Below, in pieces: positions 24,545 to 34,800 of a DNA stretch of 64,000 bases. The position numbers were made by a program, and so were the translations under genes. The notes below the pieces were generated by a model. That model saw nothing but the letters and a program-made list of their open reading frames with translations. It was not told the DNA's origin and did no database searches. Source of the DNA: Citrus sinensis (lineage: Eukaryota; Streptophyta; Magnoliopsida; Sapindales; Rutaceae); assembly GCF_022201045.2 (NCBI RefSeq), contig NC_068558.1:2108001-2172000 (forward strand), in the 5' to 3' direction. Within the stretch, counting starts at the first letter, position 1; each line of letters opens with the position of its first letter.

Positions 24545-25260
24545 ATGTTGGATCCAACATGTAATCTGAGCTGTTGTCAGACCCAAACACATCCGGGTTG
24601 GACTCGTATGATTTTGATCAATTGTGAGGTGGATGAAACTGCCAAATTGAGTTAGCCCATTTGCCCTCCATTGGGATTTTACCCAAAATATCTTGTGAGA
24701 TGAATGAATCAAGTTTTGGTTCCAGAAACGACCACGTTTTGGAGCTGTAAAGCTTCACTAAACTCACGTGCTTCTCAGCTGGTTATCAACAGAAAACGAA
24801 CTGATCAAAACGACAGGACTTGAGCGCGTTTTGCACATCAGTTTAAGTAACCACGTGAGGAAGCATGTGACGAAGGTTATCAAAGTTCGTTAAGGTTGTT
24901 AAACCACGTGTCATCGAGCTGCTTATTCTGGAATTCAAGCTGGCTGCCCAGAACAGAGTATAAAGGCTGGTTTTCTGGGGTGATTCAGGTACGATTTTAG
25001 TGAGTCTTGCAGAGAGGGTTTGTAGAGAGACAAAGGGTTAATCTGTTCTCTGTAACGTCTGTTGTAAGGCTCTGTAACAATCTCCATTGTAATATCAACA
25101 AAGCTCATCTTGAGGCTTCTCCCGTGGATGTAAGCTGAGCATTCCATACTCAGCTGAACCACGTTACAATTGGTGTCTGTGGTTCTTTTCTTGGTTCTTG
25201 TTTCAGTTTCTTGTTTGTGTTCTTAACTATTGTTCTTTGTTGTTCTTAGGTGAATTCGTC
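24545..25260 (+). mobile_element. Copia-like solo or partial LTR
   Basis: The segment opens with TGTTGGATCCAACA and contains a TATA box (TATAAAG at about 24959) followed by the R/U5 signature of plant Ty1-copia LTRs: CTTCTCCCGTGGATGTA, a short stem-loop (AGCTGAG/CTCAGCT), GAACCACGTTACA and GTGTCTGTGG. No gag or pol ORF and no primer-binding site follow, so it is a solo LTR or a remnant. The 3' border and a target duplication were not found; the end may extend to about 25356. The region upstream of the TATA box has three perfect CACGTG G-boxes (24765, 24852, 24904). Confidence 0.5.
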
Positions 25261-25439
25261 TAAGTAAATCTTGGGGGTGTGCAACTTGCATTGACTAAAT
25301 CATAAGCATCCTAGGGTAGTGGTCAGTTTAGCTTGGTTATAGGCTTGCTGAATCACTACATATCTCTTAGCTAGAGCTGCCGTCGATGTTGATCATACTT
25401 GCTTTTGCATGATTAAAAAATAAAAAAGTAAAAAAATTA

Positions 25440-25740
25440 ATTTGTTTTTTTGAGTAGGATTCAAGCTTTATTTTTATATGCAAATTGGATCGTAGCGCAT
25501 TGACAATTCGTGCGTCCAATAATCTTGGGCGCATGAGTTCGAGTCACAGTCATTCCTTTTCTGATAGGATTTTATTTGGTTTTTCATTTTGGGGTAAAAT
25601 AATTTTCTTTCCACTATTAATTGAGGGTCGTTGTTTGGGCTGTGGTATACTAGAATCATAAAAGAGAGTCTCGATTGCTATCTGGTTGTGAATATTAGTA
25701 GAATTCTGATTGTAATATATTAGTATTTTAAAAAAAAAGT
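25440..25740 (+). mobile_element. Possible tRNA-derived SINE
   Basis: A pol III-like promoter is visible: an A-box-like TAGCGCATTGA at about 25493 and a good B box GTTCGAGTC at about 25538, spaced as in a tRNA. The 3' part ends near an A-run at 25730. Borders are vague and no target duplication was found. Confidence 0.35.
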
Positions 25741-26383
25741 TATGTTTTTTTATTGAGGTCGAGTAGTTATAATTTTTCTAAACTTTAGTACTAAAGTATT
25801 TAAAAGATTTTTACTGCTGTAATTTAAAAATTAAATTATTTTAATCCTGCATTGTGTGGTGTATAATCTATAATATTTTGATAATTACATTTCTCCTCAT
25901 GCGTCGTGTGCAAGTCGTCGGCAAATGATATTTCTATGGTGGCTGTTACGTTAATTAGTTGTTGGCATCTATGTTATTAAATTGACTTATTAATAATAAT
26001 AACAACAACAATTCTTGTATTGTTAGCCACAGACAAGCACAGGCCAGAATCTGACCTTAGTGTTCCTTTCTTAATCTTTATAAATATTAACGTTTGGGTA
26101 TTGTTCCAATCATCAAATCAGATAACACACACACTCCAGTGACTTAATGCAAGGAAGACCCAGAATAAATAATAAATAAATATTATGTCTGCACGTTATT
26201 ATTTTATAATTGGCGTTGGAACATCGCTAATTAACATGTACGGATGAGGACAAAAGAGGAGGAGAGCGACAGAAAGAGGACATGAAAAGGCACAAGACAA
26301 GCAATTTTCTCTATCTATCTGCTGGGAAGTGGGAACCAGCTAGCTAATAGCACAAAGAAATTGACAATTAGGGCTCTTGTTAA
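25741..26383. other. Intergenic, AT-rich; 3' flank of the first PRE gene
   Basis: There is no coding sequence. Short (AAT)n and (AAC)n runs lie near 25991-26010 and an (AAAT)n run near 26165-26183. Confidence 0.3.
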
Positions 26384-27120
26384 TTAATCCTGTTGCTGCA
26401 GCAAATTTATTATGAGCGTTATATCGACACCATTGCTGTCCGTTGAACCCAAAAGTTGAGATAGTCTTTCACTCAGATCATCGGCTTCGCTCTGCAAACT
26501 CCTGATGTAATTGCATGTCTCCTTCACAACTTCCGATGCCGGGACCTACATGCGCCATTTTAATTTACACAAACATATATATAAAGGCTTTGGCACAGCA
26601 ATAGCTAGCACAAAATAAAATATATGCGTGTGTGGTTGGCATTAATCAAACAAATAAAATTGGATATGCATTCGGTGTACTTGGTTCTGCTGAGACCTAC
26701 TTCTCAATGGATTATTTTTGCATGATGAGCCATTATTTATTTCTAAATAAATAAATAAATAACTGAAGTACGCATAAGTAGAGGCTATATATGTTATCAC
26801 TGCTAAATTGTAATTGAAGCACGGCTCTGTCTCTCCATGTTGGCACTGCACGAATGCCGCTATTAACGCCCTAATGATATATCATCACCACACCATACAA
26901 TACATTAAGCATTGATAATACGTAAATAAAGACAAACAGCTAGCATTGGAAACAAATAAATGAAAAAGTAGCAAAGTATATCTATATATATATATATATA
27001 TACCGTTCCATTTCTCCTTTGATTAAGCCGCGGTAACAATGGTCGTAGCTTCATGATGAGATTATTAATCTCATCTTCTGTAATTTTTGAAGCACTTGAT
27101 GATGTCCTTCTGCTAGACAT
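26384..27120 (-). CDS. PRE/ILI1-type atypical (non-DNA-binding) bHLH, copy 1
   Basis: Two exons on the minus strand, 27120-27004 and 26545-26384, code for 92 residues; the intron is phase 0 after RRNGT. The protein starts MSSRRTSSSASKITEDEIN, has a helix-loop-helix with no basic DNA-contact residues (LIMKLRPLLPRL, then [17 protein letters not shown]) and a short C-terminal helix ([12 protein letters not shown]). PRE/BANQUO/ILI proteins bind inhibitory HLH partners such as IBH1 and HFR1 and thereby release growth-promoting bHLHs downstream of brassinosteroid, gibberellin, auxin and light. Length and exon structure match the family exactly. The small size and clean splice make this secure; which PRE number it matches is unclear. 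Confidence 0.93.
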
Positions 27121-27206
27121 AGCTGATCTTTCTCTCTCTTGAATCTTGATCACTCTCTTGTAAGTTGTGATGTGAGTTGCCACTGGACAGGGGGAAGTTG
27201 CAATGG

Positions 27207-27390
27207 AGGCATATATAGGCAAGCTTTATAAAGACAGTGGATGTTGGATGATCCACACAAAGAGCATTGTTAATTAGTTGATTGATATGTATAATATAAC
27301 TTATAATAACAGGGAAAAAGAAAAATAAATAAATATTTTGATGTCTTCAATCAGAGAGCATTTGTCCCACAATTCTCCATCACGTGGGGG
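27207..27390 (-). promoter_or_regulatory. Putative promoter of the first PRE gene: TATA box and G-box
   Basis: On the minus strand CCTATATATGCC (27209-27220) lies about 90 bp upstream of the ATG and fits a TATA box. A perfect CACGTG G-box at 27381-27386 lies about 165 bp further upstream. G-boxes are bound by PIF and BZR1-type factors, which are known to control PRE genes; binding here is inference. Confidence 0.5.
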
Positions 27391-30317
27391 ACCTTGCTGT
27401 ATAGATTTGGACTATTGGCAACCCCTTCTAAAATCTCTTAAAATCCCTTTAGCATATTTACAACTTTATCCTTTATAATTGCATTCAAAGACAAACATAA
27501 TCTAATTAAACCCACATCTTTTATTCTTTTTAAAGGAATAATTTTCATTTGCTAAAAACTCTTTGCACCAACATACATGTTATAAGTATTACAATTCCAA
27601 CTCAAAATTTATTATTTCAAAACCTTCATGGTTAATTGAGTCTATGGCTTTATGCAAGCCCCTCATTGATGGCCAGCAAGTATATCGAACTGGAAAATAA
27701 TAATGATGATGATGATGATGCAGTGGCTCGCAGAATATGCAATCTTCATGATCGAGCTTGGAGAATAATTCTTTTAACCAAGATTCTACGAGCAAGATAG
27801 ACGAACAACTCCATTGATTTGAGGTTTGAACAGTAATAAAGAAGATTAAAAGACTGAATTTTATGAGAAATAATTTTAAGATTAATTTTGTCATTTAAAA
27901 AGATGTTATTAGAAATTTATAGTATTGTTTTAATGGGGTAAACAAAGAAGAGGGTTTAATAGGTTTATGGAGGGCGCCAATAGTCCACCACATTCATTTT
28001 CTAGAAAGAAATGGAACCCATCAAATTTTGTCAACAGCTTTTATTGAATTCGATTTAATTTCACAAGAATTTTACATGCGCACACACATACATAGTGAGG
28101 ACATCTTTATTTTGTTAAAGTGAGAATGTTAACAGAATACAAAAAATGACAGATTTCAATACAACGAAGACTGTATTTTTTTGGCTGTTAGTGCATTGAA
28201 ATTTATGTTTTTATTAACATTTTAAAATAAAATGTTTTACATGCTACCAAATATGTTGGTGGTGTATTTGGTTGACGCGTTTTTCCTATTTGTCTATAGC
28301 ATTAGTATTTGTTCCTACTTTTGTAATTGATGAAGATTTGTTTTAGGTTCACACTTAACTGCATTGACAGTAAGGTAGAATTTACTTTTTATATTGGACT
28401 AAGAATCGTAAGGAGTGATAATCTTGCGATTGAGAGTACAAAGTGTGAATGAGAATAAATTGTTTATTTATACAAAAATGAGAGTATGAAATAGAAATAA
28501 AAAATCTTATTTATGTGTTTACTTTATGTTGGATTAGGAGTGAATTATTTCAAATTATAATTTATCTTTATTTAAAAAATTATAAATTTTTATTACAAAG
28601 TGAATAAAAAAATATTTGTAAAATAATTTTTTATTATTAATTTTAATTATATAAACTAATAACACTTATTAATATTCTTAATAATGTAAATCATATTTTT
28701 TGTTAATTTTAATTTTAATTATGTAAATGAAAAAATAATTGATAAGAGCAACACAAATGAAAAATTATTATTAATAATATAATACAAAATTAATATTTTC
28801 TTAAAATAGACTATTTATTATTCTTAATTATTAATATTAAATAAACATAATACTATTATTTTCAAATACATATAATAATATTATGTTTTTAAATATATTA
28901 ATTCTCTATGAATATAAAAATATTATTTTAAAGTAATTTTAGCTTATAATAAGTGTAAATTATTAATTTTAAATAAATATAATATCATTTTATTTTAATA
29001 AACATAATTATATTAAATTTAATAAGAATGGTAAAAATAAAAACGACATTCTCTATAAGAATAGAAATCTCACTTCTCACTCCAAAAATAAATGAGATCT
29101 ACGAAATGAGACTCTCATTCCTCTTCTTAAATGAGTTAGTAGGCGCTGGACTAGGGGAATCCAGACTCCCGGCTCTTACTCCTCTAAGTAAACACCACAT
29201 AAGTGTACGTTGTTTCGAATTAGATTGGTCGGTTCAGAGACGAGCAATTGCAAATGATAAGAGTAAGTACTGCTCGGTGATGAGAAGATGCATACAAAAA
29301 GAAGAAAAGAAACCAGACAGACATATATATGTTTATGAAAACGCCACAATGAAGGTGACCGAGCAGTGAGCACTGACGTCTCAAGGCAGAAAGAAAAAAG
29401 CCCTAATAATAAGATGTTTTGGCATCATTTACCAACCGCTCTCAATTTGGCCCCGATTTCCGGTACCTGATCCTGATTGATGAGTATTGTTCATACAAAT
29501 GACGTTTGTCTTGTACGCCACGTGTCAGTGCTAAAACCAGTAAGTGAATACTGACACATCATGCTCAACCCTTGCTTGTGATTCTCTAGATGTAGGTATT
29601 ATGCGTTAGCTAGTATACTGTATACCACAATCATCAGCTAGAATTCAAAATTCATACACCCACACTACTATTGCCACTGACTTTATAAAGATTTGGGACC
29701 CTCAGGTTGCTGTCCTTACCCCTTTACTCCACATTAAGCTGTCGACACTTGACAGTTGATTAACTATATGAAAAATGCTGTTAAGATTTTATTAAGATTA
29801 AGCAGCAACAAAGAATGTTCTAAAGTTATTTCCATACCTCTGTACTTAGTATGAACCTGATGGTCCATGGTAAGATGAAAGATCTGGGGACAGCAGTATA
29901 CAGTACCACGCCACAACAGTCAACTCATCAAGCGTAGCAGACAAGGTAGACGAGACTCCTCTCAGATGCTATGCAACGCAAACTAAAACTACCACCAACT
30001 CGAATAATGTGCACCAAAAAGTTATTAAGATCAAAATTCAAAAATATAAAATGTAGAATAACTGTTCAGCAAATAGAACTATTCCACCACAAATAAAAGA
30101 ATTTGATTTGATTCCTTTTTTACCCTCGAGGAAACGAACGTTAAAAGAAAGGTCCAGGAGTCACAGTCCCAGTTCCAGTGTCGTGCAGTAAAAATCCTAA
30201 AACTTACTATTATATCATGACCTAAGTAACCTCCCTGTTCTGTTCCACATCCTAGTCTGTAGTACCTCTCTAAACAAGAATTGAGAGGGAAAAAAAAGAG
30301 TTGAATTTCAAAAGCTT
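27391..30317. other. Intergenic: extremely AT-rich block and MAG2 3' flank
   Basis: There is no gene. A GAT/ATC microsatellite lies at about 27705-27720. From about 28480 to 29030 the DNA is almost pure A/T, with many TAATATT and TTATTA words in both orientations, and has GGATTAGGAGTG on one side and CATTCTC...CTCATTCC on the other, so it may be a decayed AT-rich transposon. An ORF at 29028-29369 has no recognisable content. The last 200 bases are the MAG2 3' untranslated region. Confidence 0.4.
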
Positions 30318-33300
30318 TCAGTTCATGAATACCCTATTTTTTTCTATCTTTTCTGCCTCAGCAACACTCAAATGTGTTATTCCACTCTGTTTCATCCATT
30401 TCTCCCCTCCCAACACACCACCTTGAAGTTGTTCCTCCCTCATTTTCAACAATTTCAAGCCCTCACTTGTTTTAGGAAAGAAGCCTTCAGGCCTTAAACA
30501 CCAAGCCCGGAAAACACCAAACAAGACCTCCATATCACAACCAAACCTCACAACACCACCATCATAAAATTTTGCATTGCTCATAAAAATGCCTCTAAAG
30601 AGCAGCCTATCCACTCCCATTGCCAAGCTTCTCCAAACCATAATAAAGTCCATTGCATTCAAACTTCCCTCTATTATTGACATTTTTCCTTGCAAATAAT
30701 CTAGAGCCCCAACCAACATTTCGGACACCAACCAATTTTCTTCACTCTTTTCCTGCCATTGCCTCCTGTTTTTCACATAATCTCGAGATAGAGCATCAAA
30801 TCCCCTCAAAATAACAACTGATATTTTCTCAACCCACTCAGTTCTGAATTCCTCCAACTTTTTGATCTCCTCATCAAAAATACCGCTTCTAGACCCCCCT
30901 ACTGACCACTCTGAACGGCTATTATCACTGAGAGATGTTTCCAGTTGATTATCCTGATCCAATGCCATCTCCAGGAAGAAGACATCCTCACACCATTCCC
31001 TTAAAACAGATTCAAAATAGTGAGCAGCATTAATACAGTTTGCCACTTTAAGCAGCCCATCCTCATCTGTTAAGGCAGTCATGCCTTCAGCTTCTTGGCA
31101 CCTCAGAAGGACACAATCCAAAAACTTTTGTATGACAGGTGCACCAGCCAGCCTGAGAAACCTTGACCTCAAAGAAACAATTGGCAGTGATCGACATCGG
31201 TCAACTACAGATGATAGACGTTGAAGAAAGGCACTGGATACAGTAGGAGATCTGTAATCTTCTGAACCAAACAGCAGAGCCCCCTTCTGAACTTTCATTT
31301 TCCAATTTCTCTCATCATCTACATCATGCTTTAGCTTCTCTAGGGTGTCAGCAAGCTCTATTTGTGCCCATATATCAAGCCAGTCAGGTCGATCACAGAA
31401 GACAGACAGAGATGAAATCTTCTGCAAGTTCCCATCTTCTTGAAGGGAAAACAAGATTCCAGACTGTTCAACCAGAGACTTAATTCGTTTGTCAAAAGAG
31501 ATCATCAAATCAACAAGGTGAAGCCACGATATCCTAGCCTGTGACTGAACGCCAGAAATGCTCTCTTCATCCAATTGATCAACATAAACGGGGAATATTT
31601 CTTTTGCCAAGTACGTCAATAATGCAGTCACCATTGCTGAAATCCATTCTTCTCGGCAACTGTACCCTACTAACAATGCTTCATCCACCAGGGGTTGTAA
31701 TAACTCATCCATAGAGTCAACATAATCCCTGGTAATCTTATATACAAGAGTGAAAATGAACTCCGGCTGATCAGTCCACTTTGAGAAATGGCGTTGGGAT
31801 GCAACTGCTATTGGATTGACTAGCTCTTCAATTGCCCAAAGTGGCTGGTGGAGAGCAAGCTCCCGATTATGGCCTTCAAGTTGCCTAGATTTTCTCTGTC
31901 TCTGCAACTCCTGAAGCCTGCATAAGGCAAGAAAGTTTTCACAGTATTGGTGCTTGAGGTCCCCTCGCATTGTGAAAAGAGGGTTTGAGACTTCAGATGA
32001 TGCTCTTGTCTCAGGATTAGAGGAAGCCAAAATTGAAAGTGGTGGTGGCCATCCAAGGGATGAAAGAAGGGCCCGGTGATCTGCAATTGCCTGGGGTCTC
32101 AACATTGCGAGAGCACGATCTACTCTGTGATCAACAGCAGCCACAAGACGTGCCCACTGAGGACGTGTCTTTGTAACTGAAGTTAAAATATCTTCTGCCT
32201 GTTTAAGTGCTTTAATGGCGAGCAATCGCATATCCTACAATAACTAAAGACTTTTAGAAAATAATAATAGTATTAATAAGCAACATAATCGAATTATTTT
32301 GTTAACAGCATGGAGTTTCAAGGACAGTCAGGTGCCCACTTCTGAATCCTGTGTAGAGTTGCTCCTCCGGTTATTGTTCATAGCAGAAGATACAGCATCT
32401 TCAATATCACCAACCAAACTATCCAGCTTCAAAGCCGTCTCTGAAAGCCATATTTGAGAAAAACTAAAGAGCTTACTCAGCAGTAAATGTAATAGTGGAA
32501 AAGTTGTTTTAAAAAAAAAAAAATTTAGTTCGTTCCAACATAAAAGCATAATATGAAGGAAATGGGAAACATTTACAAACCATCCATTTGGGATTTGTAA
32601 AACACCAACTCTACACAACTATATAAAAACACTACTGCAGGGATTGAACACATAAGAATTTCAACAATGACAAAAATCAGTCATGAATAATCAAATTATC
32701 ATGCCCTAACCTGGTAAACACTTCCAAAACAAGCAATGAAAAAACTCACCAGCATAAGCTCGAACCATATCCACCCTCGCCACCTCCTTGGCCAATGCTG
32801 GCAGCTCTTCCCCCAGTATCTGCTTTGCTCGCACTCCTCCATCTAAAAACAAATTTAATCATAATTACAAATAATTCAACAAACATGGAAAGACATCCAA
32901 AATCATAATAATCCTAAAAACTCATTTGAAAAAAAGAATTGAAATCTTCACATATTCAACAGATATAAAATGTACAGAACTTTCAAAAATAACCACAGAA
33001 TTTGAGCAGAATCATTTGTATGTACGCATTGAAATTTCAGAAACCTTTAAAATTTTCATGCCACAAACAATACAAAACCAATAGAATGATGAGATATTCA
33101 AATGCATTTGAAGTAATAAGAAGTTAAACTAACCTGAAACAGAGCTAGGAGATCTAGAGGCGGAGGCGAGATCGGTCAGCTTAACATTGACGTGAGTAAA
33201 GAGACCGCTGACGCGATCGGTGAAGGAAGCGTAAACGGAAAGCTTAGATTCGAGGTTGCGATTGAGCTCCACCAAGCTTTGATCCAAGTGGCTGCACTGA

Positions 33301-33428
33301 GTTTCAAGCTCACTGGCGAGACGCGCAGCGCGAGCGTGATATTCCTTGTTTGTGAGGTTATCGTTGAGAAAGGAGAGTGTTGTGGAGGATATGGCTGAGA
33401 CTGGAGGTAGAGTTTTTGTTGAGTCCAT
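30318..33428 (-). CDS. MAG2: MAG2, RINT1/TIP20-type vesicle tethering factor
   Basis: Four exons on the minus strand: 33428-33134, 32842-32750, 32440-32340 and 32234-30318, coding for 801 residues, close to the Arabidopsis protein. The N-terminus has an extended helical, coiled-coil part (LASELETQCSHLDQSLVELN); the large last exon holds the RINT1/TIP20 domain (PQWARLVAAVDHRVDRALAM, ALLSSLGWPPPLS, and the conserved YFESVLREWCEDVFFLEM). MAG2 is the plant Dsl1/NRZ complex subunit, which acts at the ER in Golgi-to-ER retrograde transport; the Arabidopsis mutant accumulates storage-protein precursors. The exon-exon phases (1, 1, 0) close exactly. No damage was seen. Confidence 0.94.
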
Positions 33429-33864
33429 GATTTTTCAGGTCATTTGTGACCAATGACTCTGAATCCGTGAGGGTGATTATCAATGACCTGATTCATGGTT
33501 CTTCCCGTTTTGCTTTACACGGTGGGTGGCAAACGAGTCAAAATTCCGGTATCGTTATTGGGTCGGGGACATCTGTAATCAGACCCAATTAATTGCTGAC
33601 GGGTTTCTCATTGGGCTGGATTCAGACCTATGGCTCGGCCCGTACAAATTAGATAATCGCGAGAGAGTACACTTTTTAGTTTTTTTTTTTTTTCATTTTT
33701 AACTTTGTAAGATTATTAAACGACAAACGACTGGACCTATTTAACATTTTTTTTTTCAGTTGGGCTAAATCAAAAGTACAAAAAATTAATAATTAGCGTC
33801 AGTTTGGTACAATTTGAGCACTAGTCAAAAGGAATTTTTTTAATACTTTCTTCATGCACGCCCA
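33429..33864. other. MAG2 promoter region
   Basis: This is the upstream flank of MAG2, with no other feature than short T-runs. Confidence 0.3.
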
Positions 33865-34486
33865 GTTATTTTATGGGTAATTTTTAAAAACCTCCCCTGA
33901 AGTTTGGACTTGTTGCAAGTAGATGGCGAGAATTGATTTATTTATAAAAAATCTCCTACCGTCAGTTAAGTTTAACATTGACCGTTAGTTGACCGTACAA
34001 AGATAATATTACCCTTAACAATAGTTTATAAACGAAAATAACTAAAATTATTAGTTATTTTACACTTTTTAAATTATTGATATTTTTTTAAAGTTTCTAT
34101 AAAAAAATTAAAATTAAAAAATTAAAAAATCTTCTTTAAATTATTGATATTTCCTTAAAATTCTTACAAGAAAGATAAAATTAAAAATTTAAAAATGAAA
34201 TAGTCATAATCTTTACCTATGATATTGTAAATTTTTAGAATTGACAAAGATAAAATTATCAAAAAATAGGATTTGTGCTTTTTGCACCAATAATTTTGGT
34301 TTTTTTTTAGTTATTTTCGTTTACAAACTATTGTTAAGGGTAATATTGTCTTTGCACGGTCAACTAACGGTCAATGTTAAACTTAATTGACGGTAGGAGA
34401 TTTTTTATAAATAAATCAATTCTCGCCATCTACTTGCAATAAGTCCAAACCTCAGGGAAGATTTTTAAAAATTACTCGTTATTTTA
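33865..34486. mobile_element. Foldback MITE with 9-bp target duplication (Mutator type)
   Basis: The element covers 33874-34477 (604 bp) and is flanked by perfect 9-bp copies of GTTATTTTA at 33865-33873 and 34478-34486. Its arms are long inverted repeats of about 174 bp (33874-34047 against 34304-34477): GGGTAATTTTTAAAAA pairs with TTTTTAAAAATTACTC, GACCGTTAGTTGACCGT pairs with ACGGTCAACTAACGGTC, and CCTACCGTCA pairs with TGACGGTAGG. The centre is AT-rich and noncoding. The 9-bp duplication and long terminal repeats point to the Mutator superfamily. Confidence 0.85.
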
Positions 34487-34757
34487 TTGCCGTGTCCTAC
34501 TACCAATGTTGATTTCTTTTTAATTTCTTGTTTTCGTTTCATTCAAATGTAAATTTTACAAGTGATGCCTTTGTCTTATTATTAAAAAAAATAAAAATAA
34601 AAAATTATGGGGGTGTCATGATCACTAAGAACAGGATAAAAAGTGTTCTACCGTCACGCCATTTCCAACAAATGAACCCCAGAAGGTTAGGCTTTAATTT
34701 TATGGCATGGACATGGACCTTTCGGAATGTGTGAACTATATTTATTTATTTTTTATT

Positions 34758-34758
<1 letters not shown>

Positions 34759-34790
<32 letters not shown>
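34759..34790. repeat. Homopolymer of 32 cytosines
   Basis: Thirty-two consecutive C are followed by G and a nine-A run. It is the only long C/G homopolymer in an otherwise AT-rich window. It could be genuine or an assembly or sequencing artefact. Confidence 0.9.

Positions 34791-34800
<10 letters not shown>

Noticed and set aside
24545-25260. Complete LTR retrotransposon
   Set aside because: No gag, protease, integrase or reverse transcriptase motif and no primer-binding site was seen near it.
31820-32086. ORF on the minus strand inside the MAG2 exon
   Set aside because: It is a shadow frame of the MAG2 coding sequence.
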